A stretch of 47,301 nt of DNA from ZC4RG35 sp036375695. GTDB lineage: Bacteria; Actinomycetota; Acidimicrobiia; Spongiisociales; ZC4RG35. A program made the position numbers and the translations under genes. Below the pieces are notes generated by a model. The model searched no databases. It was not told where the DNA came from and saw only the letters and a program-made list of their open reading frames with translations. Numbering within the stretch: position 1 is the stretch's first letter; each line of letters opens with the position of its first letter. Shown here in pieces: positions 14,914 through 23,345 of this stretch. The stretch spans positions 1 to 47,301 of the forward strand of contig DASVBU010000017.1 of the NCBI GenBank assembly GCA_036375695.1, written 5' to 3'.

Positions 14914-15416
14914 CGACGCTTCCGCCCCACCTTCGCCAGCAGATGCCGCTCGCGCTCCTCCATGAGGAGGGCGTCCTCGTCGTCCTCGTGGTCGTAGCCG
15001 AGGAGGTGAAGGATCCCGTGTGCCGCCATCAGGGCCATCTCGTCCTCGAAGTCGACACCCATCTCGGCGGCTGCCCTTCGCACGTATGCCGGAGCGATCA
15101 GAACGTCACCGATCAGGAGCGGTGGTCCGTCGGGGTCGTGGTCGGGGACCACACCCGGGCTGAGGGCCTCGATCGGGAAGGAGAGCACGTCGGTCGGGCC
15201 TTCCCTGCCCATGTAGCGGGTGTTGTACTCGGCGATCTCGTCGTCGGAGACGAGGACGATGGTGACCTCGGCCGCCTCGGGATACCCCTCTTCCCTGAGC
15301 ACCGTCTCGGCGATCCCGCGCAGTTCGGTCGTGTCGACGTCGTCGGCTTGTTCGTTGGCCAGGAGGACGCCCACGCTCAGACCCCTGACCTCGTCGGAAC
15401 CCTGTGCCCCGGACAC
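14910..15416 (-). CDS. ybeY: Endoribonuclease/16S rRNA maturation factor YbeY
   Basis: The zinc-binding motif H-x3-H-x5-H is present as HGILHLLGYDH, preceded by the family block GPTDVLSFP and LIGDVLIAPAYVRRAA. YbeY takes part in 16S rRNA 3'-end processing and ribosome quality control, in keeping with its position before era. GTG 15416 is used (168 aa); the start codon lacks a strong ribosome binding site. The stop overlaps the corC-like start by 4 nt. Confidence 0.95.
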   Translation of the reverse strand: MSGAQGSDEVRGLSVGVLLANEQADDVDTTELRGIAETVLREEGYPEAAEVTIVLVSDDEIAEYNTRYMGREGPTDVLSFPIEALSPGVVPDHDPDGPPLLIGDVLIAPAYVRRAAAEMGVDFEDEMALMAAHGILHLLGYDHEDDEDALLMEERERHLLAKVGRKRR

Positions 15417-15444
15417 GGGGCGCTGCTACTGAGGGGGTCGTCCA

Positions 15445-17928
15445 TCAACTTCCGGGAAAGTTCGGGTACGCGATCCTCTGATGGTAGTGACCGATCAGGG
15501 AGTCGAGGAAGGCTCTCCTGATCTGGGTGAGCTCGGCGAGGGTGAGCGGCGACTCCGAGAGCTGCCCGTCGTCCACCTTCTCCTGGACGATCCTGTCGAC
15601 CACCTTCTCGATGGCCTCGGGGGTCGGCTCCTCGGTCTGGAAGACCGCCCGGCAAGCCGCCTCCAGCGAGTCGGCGAGCATGAGGATCGCCGTCTCCTCC
15701 GTCCGGGGCTTGTGCCCGATGTGGCGGAAGTCGTCGATGTCGACCCGGTCGCCCTCTTGGGAACGGGCCTTCTCGTAGAAGTAGCGCATCACACCGTCGC
15801 CGTGATGGCACACGATGCCCTGGGTCACATCGGATGGGATGTTGAATCTCCTGGCCAGGGCGACGCCGGCGGTGACGTGGGAGCGGATGATCTCGGCCGA
15901 CTCCTTCGGCTCCAGGAAGTCGTGTGGATTCTGCATCCCGAACTGGTTCTCGATGAAGTAGGTGGGGTTCTCCACCTTGCCCAGGTCGTGGTAGTACGCC
16001 ATGGCTCGAGCCAGGAGCGGGTTGGCCCCGATGGCACGGGCTGCGGCGTCGGCCAGGGTCCCCACCATCAGGGAGTGGTTGAAGGTGCCGAACGCCTCCT
16101 CCTGGAGGAGTTGGAGCGCCTCGTGGTTGCGATCCGTGAGGTCGAGGAGCCGGAGGGTCGTGGTCACGTCGAACGCGGCCTCGAAGAACTGCAGGGCGGC
16201 GAGCCCGACCAGCGAGGCGATCACCGAGGAGCCGAAAGCCCAGGCCGACGCCTCCCCCATCACCTGGTACCACGTGTCCTGGGCCCCCACGTGGAAGGCC
16301 CTGGAGGTGGCGGCCGCCACCACGGCCGCGGCGGCTGACGAGAAGACCACCGCGTTCCGGAACGCTCCGCGTGAGCTGACGGCGCTGACGAAGGGGATCG
16401 GGACCAGGGTGGCCAGGGCGGCGTACACGGTCATGCCGGCGTCGTTGGTGGCGAGCGCGGCGAGCACGCCCACACCCAGCGAGACGAGGACGCCGATGCG
16501 TTGATCGAACAACACCGCCGTGATGAAACCGAAGGCAACGACCGGGAGCGCATAGCTGGCGAGGTCCTCGGTGAAGCGGAGCGTGAGACGGACTGCCAGG
16601 GCCGCCAACAGATAGACGATCCCGAGAAGGGCCACCATGCGCGGGCGGGACCAGATCTCCGGACGGAAGCGGGAGAGGTAGAGGCCCACCGCGGCCACCA
16701 TCACCGCGATCACGCCAAGCACTCCCACCGATGCCCGATCCAGGCTGAGCGAACTGGAGGTCTGGGCTATGGCGTCGATGTGGAGCTGGGTGAGCCGGGT
16801 CCCCTCGGCCACTATCTCCTCACCGGCAACGAAGGAGACGGTGATCTCCTCGACTGCCGCGGCCTCCCGGGCGCGTGCCTCCTCGGTCGCCGGCTCGTCG
16901 ATCAGATAGTTGGGGAGGAGGAAGGTGGCGACGATCTCGGCCGCCGCCTCGCTGCCCGCCTGATCCTGCTGGGAGCCGTGGATCACGGGTGGAGGGCTGT
17001 TCCGAACGTTGGTCTGCGCCGCAGCCAGCCCGTCGGGCTCGATCCCCGAGCTGAACTCCTGATAGGCCCGGTTGATCGCCGCCTGGAGGACCGTGGGGAT
17101 CCGGGCCTGCTGACCCAACGCCGTTCGCATCACGTCGCCGGACGCCGTGGTCACGAGGTATTCGATGGTGTCCTCGACGAGGAGGGGGAACTGGGACTGC
17201 AACGCCTCGCTTGCGTCCTCGATGGGGACGAGGTTGGGCACTATGGCGATGTCGTCCACCGAGCACGGCGATTCGGAGCAGGCGAAGGCGTGGGCGAAGG
17301 TCCCGGGATCCACCGCCCAGCCCTCGGGGAGCGCAGGGTCGCTGCGGAGGACCGAGACCACCCCATACGGAGAGTCCACCTCGGCGCTGAAGGTGCCATC
17401 GGATGCGGTACGGGCCTCGACGGTGTCGTTCGCGGTCTGGACACGGACCATGAACGACCCGGCGCCCTGGTCGAGCCACTCGCCCTGGGCCTCCGTGTCG
17501 AATACGCCGTCTGCGTCGGCGTCCAGGAAAACACGACCCGTGATGGTGAATGGGCCCTCGGGGACCTCTTCGCCTTCCCCAGGGGACGGCATCTCGGGTA
17601 CCTGGTAGGCCGAGGCAGGAAACGGGGCGGCGACCACCACTTCCTCCGCGGCGGCGAACAATGCCTGGATCTGGTCCTGCACCGACCTCTCGATCTCGCC
17701 GTTTCGCTCCTTGATCGGCTCGACGGCGTCGCGGGCCGCCTGCCTCGCCGCCTCGGTGGCTGCGGTGTCCACGACCGTCGCCGACTGTTCGGCCACATAG
17801 GTGCGGGGCGCCAGTTGGCCGACTTCGAGCTCCGGTGTCTCGCCGCCGGTGCCATAGGTCAGCACAGACCAGATCGACACCACGACGGCGAGGAAGATGG
17901 CGATGCGGATCGTCGTGGGGCGGGTCAT
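15445..17928 (-). CDS. 7TM-HD cyclic-di-AMP phosphodiesterase-like protein (PgpH family) with an SdrD-like insert
   Basis: After a first helix (about 6-24) comes a large extracytoplasmic 7TMR-HDED region, seven membrane helices (about 400-585) and a cytosolic HD domain with AYYHDLGKVENP (H647, D648) and GIVCHHGDG. The family hydrolyses c-di-AMP (PgpH in Listeria), so a nucleotide-signalling role is likely. At 827 aa it is about 100 residues longer than usual. The extra length maps to about 126-230: GRVFLDADADGVFDTEAQG, later TASDGTFSAEV, a typical SdrD/CNA-B-like surface domain with a DxDxDG calcium loop, plus a C217/C222 pair. It overlaps phoH by 4 nt. Confidence 0.9.
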   Translation of the reverse strand: MTRPTTIRIAIFLAVVVSIWSVLTYGTGGETPELEVGQLAPRTYVAEQSATVVDTAATEAARQAARDAVEPIKERNGEIERSVQDQIQALFAAAEEVVVAAPFPASAYQVPEMPSPGEGEEVPEGPFTITGRVFLDADADGVFDTEAQGEWLDQGAGSFMVRVQTANDTVEARTASDGTFSAEVDSPYGVVSVLRSDPALPEGWAVDPGTFAHAFACSESPCSVDDIAIVPNLVPIEDASEALQSQFPLLVEDTIEYLVTTASGDVMRTALGQQARIPTVLQAAINRAYQEFSSGIEPDGLAAAQTNVRNSPPPVIHGSQQDQAGSEAAAEIVATFLLPNYLIDEPATEEARAREAAAVEEITVSFVAGEEIVAEGTRLTQLHIDAIAQTSSSLSLDRASVGVLGVIAVMVAAVGLYLSRFRPEIWSRPRMVALLGIVYLLAALAVRLTLRFTEDLASYALPVVAFGFITAVLFDQRIGVLVSLGVGVLAALATNDAGMTVYAALATLVPIPFVSAVSSRGAFRNAVVFSSAAAAVVAAATSRAFHVGAQDTWYQVMGEASAWAFGSSVIASLVGLAALQFFEAAFDVTTTLRLLDLTDRNHEALQLLQEEAFGTFNHSLMVGTLADAAARAIGANPLLARAMAYYHDLGKVENPTYFIENQFGMQNPHDFLEPKESAEIIRSHVTAGVALARRFNIPSDVTQGIVCHHGDGVMRYFYEKARSQEGDRVDIDDFRHIGHKPRTEETAILMLADSLEAACRAVFQTEEPTPEAIEKVVDRIVQEKVDDGQLSESPLTLAELTQIRRAFLDSLIGHYHQRIAYPNFPGS

Positions 17929-18899
17929 TCCGGCCGCTGCTCCATCTCGTACCGCTGGTACGCCTCCACGATGGAGGCAACGATGCGGTGACGGACCACG
18001 TCACGGGCGGTGAGCTCGACGAAGGCGACACCCGGGATGCCCGCGAGGATCTCCCGAACCACCCGCAGCCCGGACACGCGGCCGGATGGCAGGTCGGTCT
18101 GGGATATGTCCCCGGTGATGATCATCTTGGAGTTGAACCCCAATCGGGTGAGGAACATCTTCATCTGCTCCGGGGTCGAGTTCTGCGCCTCATCGAGGAT
18201 GATGCAGGCGTCGTTCAGTGTCCGGCCCCTCATGTAAGCGAGCGGAGCTATCTCGATGGTTCCCCGGTCGAGCAACGAGGCCGTCTCCTCGGGACCGAGC
18301 ATGTCCCACAAGGCGTCGTAGAGCGGGCGCAGATAGGGGTCGACCTTGGCGGCCAGGTCGCCGGGAAGAAAGCCGAGCCGCTCTCCCGCCTCGACGGCAG
18401 GACGGGTGAGAATGATCCGTCGCACCGACCCCGAGACGAGGCCGTCGACGGCAGCGGCCATGGCGAGATAGGTCTTACCGGTGCCGGCGGGGCCGATACC
18501 GAAGGTGAGCGTGTTCTCCCGGATGGCCTCCATGTACCTGTGCTGGCCGTGGGTCTTGGGCCGCACCATCCGCCCGCGGCCCACCGGGATGCCGTCACTG
18601 AGGATGCCCGCCGGGCTGGGTATCTCGTCGCTCACCATCTTGACGACTTCGATGATCCGGCCCTCGTCCAGTGGCTGGCCCTCCTGGACCAGGATCAGCA
18701 ACTCCTCGACGGCCTTGCGGGCCCGCTCGACATCGACTTCGGGTCCGGATATGGAGACTTCGTCACCGCGCGCGACGAATCGGACCTCGGGGAAGAGGGA
18801 CTCGACCAGACGCAGGTGCCGGTCGGACTCTCCGATGAGATCCAACATCAGGTGATGACTGGGAACGCGTAGTCGCGTCTCGACTCGATCAGAGGACAC
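17925..18899 (-). CDS. phoH: PhoH-family ATPase (PhoL-like)
   Basis: The N-terminal 70 residues form a KH-like RNA-binding domain. The P-loop GPAGTGKT (136-143), Walker B IILDEAQN and the VRHRIVASIVEAYQRYE tail are typical. PhoH-like ATPases adjacent to ybeY are thought to act in RNA metabolism and ribosome quality control, possibly as helicases. The length of 324 aa is normal. The start is GTG 18899; a TAGAAT hexamer about 30 nt upstream may be its -10. The stop overlaps the 7TM-HD gene by 4 nt. Confidence 0.94.
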   Translation of the reverse strand: MSSDRVETRLRVPSHHLMLDLIGESDRHLRLVESLFPEVRFVARGDEVSISGPEVDVERARKAVEELLILVQEGQPLDEGRIIEVVKMVSDEIPSPAGILSDGIPVGRGRMVRPKTHGQHRYMEAIRENTLTFGIGPAGTGKTYLAMAAAVDGLVSGSVRRIILTRPAVEAGERLGFLPGDLAAKVDPYLRPLYDALWDMLGPEETASLLDRGTIEIAPLAYMRGRTLNDACIILDEAQNSTPEQMKMFLTRLGFNSKMIITGDISQTDLPSGRVSGLRVVREILAGIPGVAFVELTARDVVRHRIVASIVEAYQRYEMEQRPE

Positions 18900-18967
18900 G
18901 TCGGTGTGGCGCGGAAATTGGCGCCTCGGTCATTCTAAAGGGGTTCGGCGCGTTCCCCCAGGGGGTT

Positions 18968-19378
18968 TCACTCCTCGGTGGATGTCGCCACTGTCTGTAG
19001 CAGGGCGCCGAGAGCGGCAAGATCGGACCGTCGCACCTCGGTGCCGCCGGGGTCCTTGCGCATCATGCGGATGGCGTTGAGGAACTTCTCGGCCAGGAGA
19101 TCGCCGTCGTCGGCGCTGAGGGCGTCGAGGTCGATGGTGAGACCCGCCTCCGACGACGACGTGGTGGGTAGCAGATCGGAAGGCGTGAAACCGTACACCT
19201 CGGCGATGCGCACGAAACGCTGCACGGATATGGCGCGTTCGCCCCGCTCGTACGCGCCAACTACCGACGCCTTGAACTCGCCGCCGGTCATCTCCTCCAC
19301 GTCGCCCAGCGACCAGCCGCGCTGACGCCGCGCCACACGCAGCCGCTGCCCCAGAGACGCGCTGAATTGATCAGTCAC
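18968..19378 (-). CDS. BldD-like helix-turn-helix transcriptional regulator
   Basis: The DNA-binding domain aligns with BldD: LGQRLRVARRQRGWSLGDVE, then FKASVVGAYERGERAISVQR and AEVYGFTPSDLLP (9-71). BldD is the c-di-GMP-controlled developmental repressor of Streptomyces. A C-terminal domain is retained (about 80-132). Where BldD has RGD-x8-RQDD for c-di-GMP, this protein has RKD (107-109) and RRSD (116-119) with shorter spacing, so binding may be lost or altered. GTG 19378 is chosen because GGGAG lies 8 nt upstream (136 aa); an in-frame ATG 19408 would add ten residues. It sits between rsmE and phoH, an unusual place for such a regulator. Confidence 0.75.
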   Translation of the reverse strand: MTDQFSASLGQRLRVARRQRGWSLGDVEEMTGGEFKASVVGAYERGERAISVQRFVRIAEVYGFTPSDLLPTTSSSEAGLTIDLDALSADDGDLLAEKFLNAIRMMRKDPGGTEVRRSDLAALGALLQTVATSTEE

Positions 19379-19448
19379 GGATGGTCTCCCATTGACCCCG
19401 CCCGACATGCTAACGGTCGCAAAGGCTCGCCGTTAGCCCCAAAACTCT

Positions 19449-20099
19449 TCAATTTCGCCCCACTGCTCCCAACACTCTCGCCGCGGCCACGACCGCGGCC
19501 GTCTCCACCCTGAGCACGGTGTCCCCGAGACTCCAGCGGACTGCATCCGCCGGGACCTCTCCGTCAGCCCACCCGCCCTCGGGGCCGATCACCACGGTAG
19601 TGGCCCGGGGAGTCTCGCGCATCCCGTCCTGGTCGCAAACGACAAAGCCGGGCTCGAGGTCGGTGAGCCCGACCCTCTGACCCGAGACCTCCATCAGCCA
19701 GGCCCCTCGGGACTGCTCCGTGGCCGCCAGCACCCAGGAGAATGCCTTGGGGGCGGAAGGCGCCCTGCCCTCGCCATGACGGGTGTCCAGCCAGAGGAGA
19801 CGGGCGACACCCATCTCCGCCAGCTTTTCCACCAGGAAGCGACAACGATCCTTGTTCGCCGGTGGCGCCACCACGACGGTCAGGTCGGCAGGGCGCGGGA
19901 CCGTCGCCTCCTCGCCACGCACGATCACCTGGGAGCCCAGCCTGCCCTCGCCCATCCGGCCCAGTCCGTCGCTGTACGTGACCGGATCGCCGTTCTTCTT
20001 GCGGAGGACCTTGGTGAGATGGCGCCACTGGACGACCGTGAGGGGCAGGTCTCCATCCGGCCACGGCGCCCCGACGATCAGGTGAGGGACATGCCTCAC
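19449..20099 (-). CDS. rsmE: 16S rRNA (uracil1498-N3)-methyltransferase RsmE
   Basis: The C-terminal SPOUT knot shows VVIGPEGGWADGE and SLGDTVLRVETAAVVAAARV, the SAM-binding loops. The N-terminal PUA-like part includes HLTKVLRKKNGDPVTYSDG. It methylates U1498 in the 30S decoding region. At 216 aa it is about 20-25 residues shorter than typical, mostly in the N-terminal part. GTG 20099 overlaps the dnaJ stop (GTGA). Confidence 0.92.
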   Translation of the reverse strand: MRHVPHLIVGAPWPDGDLPLTVVQWRHLTKVLRKKNGDPVTYSDGLGRMGEGRLGSQVIVRGEEATVPRPADLTVVVAPPANKDRCRFLVEKLAEMGVARLLWLDTRHGEGRAPSAPKAFSWVLAATEQSRGAWLMEVSGQRVGLTDLEPGFVVCDQDGMRETPRATTVVIGPEGGWADGEVPADAVRWSLGDTVLRVETAAVVAAARVLGAVGRN

Positions 20100-21166
20100 G
20101 TCCGAGCCCGGTCGATCCTCTCACCGCGAAGCGCCGCCCATTGACGGAGGAGCTCTTCCTCCTCCGGCGTGAGCTCCTTGGGCACGGCCACGTTGAGATG
20201 GACCAACAGATCGCCCCGGGCGGACCTCCCGAGCACGGTCATCCCCTGGCCCCGGAGACGGAAGATCTCCCCCGGCTGGGTGCCGGCCGGGATCTCCACA
20301 TCGGTGTAGCCGCCGTCGATGAGAGGCACCTCGACCGTGGTGCCCAGAGCGGCCTCGGCGAAGCCCACGGTGACCTCGTGCCAGAGGTCGTTGTCGTGGC
20401 GCTCGAAGCGGGGATCGTCGGCAACCACGAGCTCCACGTACAGGTCGCCGGTGTGCCCGCCACGTCCTGCCGCCTCCCCGCGCCCGGCAAGCCGGAGACG
20501 GCTCCCCGTGGAGACGCCGGCGGGCACCTCGACCTCCACGCTGACGTCCTCGGTGACGGCGCCGGTGCCGGAGCAGAGGAGGCAGATCCTCTCCACGATC
20601 GTCCCCTCACCCCCACAGCGGCTGCAGTCGGAGGCGGTCATCATCGTCCCGAACACCGATCGTCGTGTGATCCGGATCTGGCCGGAACCGCCGCAGTCGG
20701 GGCAGGTGACAGGGGAGGTCCCGGGCTCGGCCCCGGTCCCCCGGCAGTCCGGGCACCTCACCCGTGTCGTGTAATCGACGGTCACCGGGCCACCGAAGGC
20801 GGCCAGCTCCAGTGGGATCTCCGTCCTGACCAGGACGTCCCGGCCCCGCGGTGTGCGTCGGGCCCTCGATCCCGTCCCGAACAGGCCCTCCCCGAACACG
20901 GAGCGGAGGAGGTCGTCGAAGCCGGTGAAGCTGCCGAGCAGGTCTTCGAGATCGATGGTGTCGCCGCGGTCGTAGCGACGACGGGTCTCGGGATCGGACA
21001 GGACCTCGTAGGCCTCGGCTGCCTCGCGGAACTTGGCGGCGGCCCCGGGGTCGTCGGGGTTCATGTCGGGATGGGTCTGCCGGGCGATCTTCCGGAAGGC
21101 CTTCTTGATCTCCTCCGTGGTCGCGTTCCGGTCGACCCCCAACACCTGGTAGTAGTCGCGAGCCAT
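20096..21166 (-). CDS. dnaJ: Chaperone DnaJ
   Basis: The J-domain starts MARDYYQVLGVDRNATTEEI with HPD at 32-34. The zinc region has four CxxCxGxG repeats (CPDCRGTG, CPDCGGSG, CSRCGGEG, CLLCSGTG). The C-terminal substrate-binding domain includes GDLLVHLNVAVPKELTPEEE. The glycine/phenylalanine linker is short (about 70-100), as in actinobacterial DnaJ2. ATG 21166 overlaps the hrcA stop in a TGATG, so the longer open frame upstream is not coding. It works with DnaK and GrpE, which are not in the window. Confidence 0.95.
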   Translation of the reverse strand: MARDYYQVLGVDRNATTEEIKKAFRKIARQTHPDMNPDDPGAAAKFREAAEAYEVLSDPETRRRYDRGDTIDLEDLLGSFTGFDDLLRSVFGEGLFGTGSRARRTPRGRDVLVRTEIPLELAAFGGPVTVDYTTRVRCPDCRGTGAEPGTSPVTCPDCGGSGQIRITRRSVFGTMMTASDCSRCGGEGTIVERICLLCSGTGAVTEDVSVEVEVPAGVSTGSRLRLAGRGEAAGRGGHTGDLYVELVVADDPRFERHDNDLWHEVTVGFAEAALGTTVEVPLIDGGYTDVEIPAGTQPGEIFRLRGQGMTVLGRSARGDLLVHLNVAVPKELTPEEEELLRQWAALRGERIDRART

Positions 21167-22167
21167 CAGTCCCCGCCCGAACCGATTTGGCTCTCGAGCT
21201 CCCGGGACACCTCCTCGACCGCCGATATGGCCCGGCGGTAGTTCATCCGCATCGGCCCGATGACCCCGACCGAACCCGCCTCGCCCGATGCGTCGAAGGT
21301 GCGGGACACGACCGCCAGGTCGAGCTGCTCGTGCTCCAGCATCTCGGTGCCGAGTTGGACCGTGAGGGCGGAGGCGCCGGCGATGATCTTCATCAGCTCC
21401 GCCTCGCGCTGAAGTATGTCGAGCACCCGGGTCATGGTGCCGGTGTCCTCCCAGACCGAGGCCATGCGCTGGGCGCCGGCGACGAACATCTCCGTGCCGG
21501 CGGTGGCGGCGTTCTGGACGCAATCGACGATCATGTCCACCAGTTCCCGCAGCGGCTCATCGAGCTCCTGCAGCCTCTCGGCGTCGAAGCCGCGCACCGT
21601 GCCGATCTCCTGGCCGACCAGCTCGGCTGAGGCGACGCGCTGGCCCGTCTCCATCTGGTCACCGGTGACCGCGTGACGGATCCGGCCCCTCTGCTGGAGC
21701 ACACGGCCACCCTCGGTGATGACGACCACCAGCACCTGGTCGTTGGTGAGTTGGACGGCGTGGACGGACTTGATCCGATCTCGCCCGACGCCGGGTGAGA
21801 CCACGACCGCGGGAAGCTCGGTCAGCTCGGCAAGGAGGTCGGACGTGGCGCGGAGGAGTTTGGAGAGCTCCATGTTCATCTCTCCGAACATGGCCGAGAT
21901 CTTGCGATGCATCCGGGGCAGCGTCCGGACCTCGAGGTGGTCGACGTAGTAGCGGTACGCCTTGGCGGTGGGAACCCGGCCGGCGGACGTGTGGGGCTGG
22001 ACGACGTAGCCCTCCTGCTCGAGGGCGGACAGGTCGTTGCGGATCGTTGCAGGGGACACTCCCAGGCCCGAGATCTCGGCGATGGTCTTCGAGCCGACCG
22101 GTTCGCCGGTTCGGATGTGCTCTTCCACGAGCACACGAAGAACTTCTGCCCTGCGATCTTCCAGCAT
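21166..22167 (-). CDS. hrcA: Heat-inducible transcription repressor HrcA
   Basis: The winged-helix start MLEDRRAEVLRVLVEEHIRT, followed by GSKTIAEISGLGVSPATIRN and QPHTSAGRVPTAKAYRYYVD, is diagnostic. ATG 22167 is chosen since GGAGAG lies just upstream and the family starts here (333 aa); an upstream start at 22212 would run into hemW. HrcA represses chaperone operons by binding CIRCE. I found no CIRCE (TTAGCACTC-N9-GAGTGCTAA) near this operon, so its targets probably lie elsewhere. Confidence 0.95.
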   Translation of the reverse strand: MLEDRRAEVLRVLVEEHIRTGEPVGSKTIAEISGLGVSPATIRNDLSALEQEGYVVQPHTSAGRVPTAKAYRYYVDHLEVRTLPRMHRKISAMFGEMNMELSKLLRATSDLLAELTELPAVVVSPGVGRDRIKSVHAVQLTNDQVLVVVITEGGRVLQQRGRIRHAVTGDQMETGQRVASAELVGQEIGTVRGFDAERLQELDEPLRELVDMIVDCVQNAATAGTEMFVAGAQRMASVWEDTGTMTRVLDILQREAELMKIIAGASALTVQLGTEMLEHEQLDLAVVSRTFDASGEAGSVGVIGPMRMNYRRAISAVEEVSRELESQIGSGGD

Positions 22168-22178
22168 TTCTCTCCGGA

Positions 22179-23345
22179 TTAGACGATATCCGCCTCGACC
22201 GGCTGTTCCCATCCACGCAAGGCCAGCACGGCCCGGTGGACGGCGTCGGTGAGGAGCGGTTTCGCCACCACCAGACGGTCACCTGCTTCGGTGATGACGC
22301 CGGCCTCGTGCAGCCGGACTCCCTGGGGGTCCCGCATCAGCCGGTCGGTCCCGGATCCCCGGGCGACGCCGACCGCCCGTCGCAGACCCACGAAGAGCCG
22401 ATCCAGCTCGGCATCCCATCCGGCGATCTCCTCTGCGCCGGCGACAGGTCGTCGACCCGCCTCCACCGTCTCGAGATAGGTGTCGAGATGGCGCAGGTTC
22501 CGGGTCCGCACGCCGTCACGGAAGCCGTGTGCGCCCAGCCCGAATGCCTGGTACTCCCCCTGGGCCCAGACCGTGAGGTTGTACCGGCACTCGGATCCGG
22601 GCCTGGCCCAGTTGGAAACCTCGTAGCGGGCGAGCCCGGAGGCAGTGAGCACTGCATCGGCAGCCTCCCAGCGTTCGGCCTGCGTGTCGGGATCCGGTCC
22701 GGTGGCACCCGCAAGGACTTCACGATGGAGCTGCGTGCCCTTCTCCACGGTGAGGGCGTAGCAGGAGACGTGGTGGACCCCGGTGGCGATGACGTCGGCG
22801 ACCGATCGCACCCAGGACTCCTCAGTCTCGCCGGGGGTCCCGAAAATCAGGTCGACCGAGACGTTCCCGAAGCCTGCCTGGTTGGCTGCCCGGACCGCAT
22901 CGAGGGCGGCGGACGGGGTGTGATTGCGTCCCAGGGAGAGCAGGACCTGCCCGTCGAGACTCTGCACCCCGAAGGAGATCCGGTTGAAACCGACCGCCAG
23001 GAGAGCCCGGGCGCGGTCCGGATCGATGTCCTCCGGATTGGCCTCCAGGCTCACCTCGGCGTCTTGTGCGATCCCGTGACGGGCGTCGATCGCCTCGAGG
23101 ATCCTCCCCAGCTGATACGGGTGGAGACGACTGGGCGTCCCGCCGCCGAAGTAGACCGAATCGACCGGCTTCCATGCGTCCGCCATGGCGATCTCGGCGA
23201 CGACAGCGGCGACGTACCGCTCGGCGAGGTCGTCACGACCGGCGACCACGGCGAAGTCGCAGTACGGGCACACCCGGGCGCAGAACGGGACGTGAACGTA
23301 GACGGCGGGAGCGGAGGCCAGGGCGTCGGCCTCGCCCGGTGTCAT
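22179..23345 (-). CDS. hemW: Radical SAM protein HemW (coproporphyrinogen III oxidase-like, heme chaperone)
   Basis: The radical SAM cluster motif is VHVPFCARVCPYCDF (C22, C26, C29), with the trailing Cys-Asp-Phe typical of HemW/HemN. VYFGGGTPSRLHPYQL and the SLEANPED block follow. HemW lacks the extra HemN cysteine and is regarded as a heme-trafficking protein rather than an oxidase; naming is by family size (388 aa) and cluster context with lepA and hrcA. ATG 23345 overlaps the lepA stop by 4 nt. Confidence 0.92.
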   Translation of the reverse strand: MTPGEADALASAPAVYVHVPFCARVCPYCDFAVVAGRDDLAERYVAAVVAEIAMADAWKPVDSVYFGGGTPSRLHPYQLGRILEAIDARHGIAQDAEVSLEANPEDIDPDRARALLAVGFNRISFGVQSLDGQVLLSLGRNHTPSAALDAVRAANQAGFGNVSVDLIFGTPGETEESWVRSVADVIATGVHHVSCYALTVEKGTQLHREVLAGATGPDPDTQAERWEAADAVLTASGLARYEVSNWARPGSECRYNLTVWAQGEYQAFGLGAHGFRDGVRTRNLRHLDTYLETVEAGRRPVAGAEEIAGWDAELDRLFVGLRRAVGVARGSGTDRLMRDPQGVRLHEAGVITEAGDRLVVAKPLLTDAVHRAVLALRGWEQPVEADIV

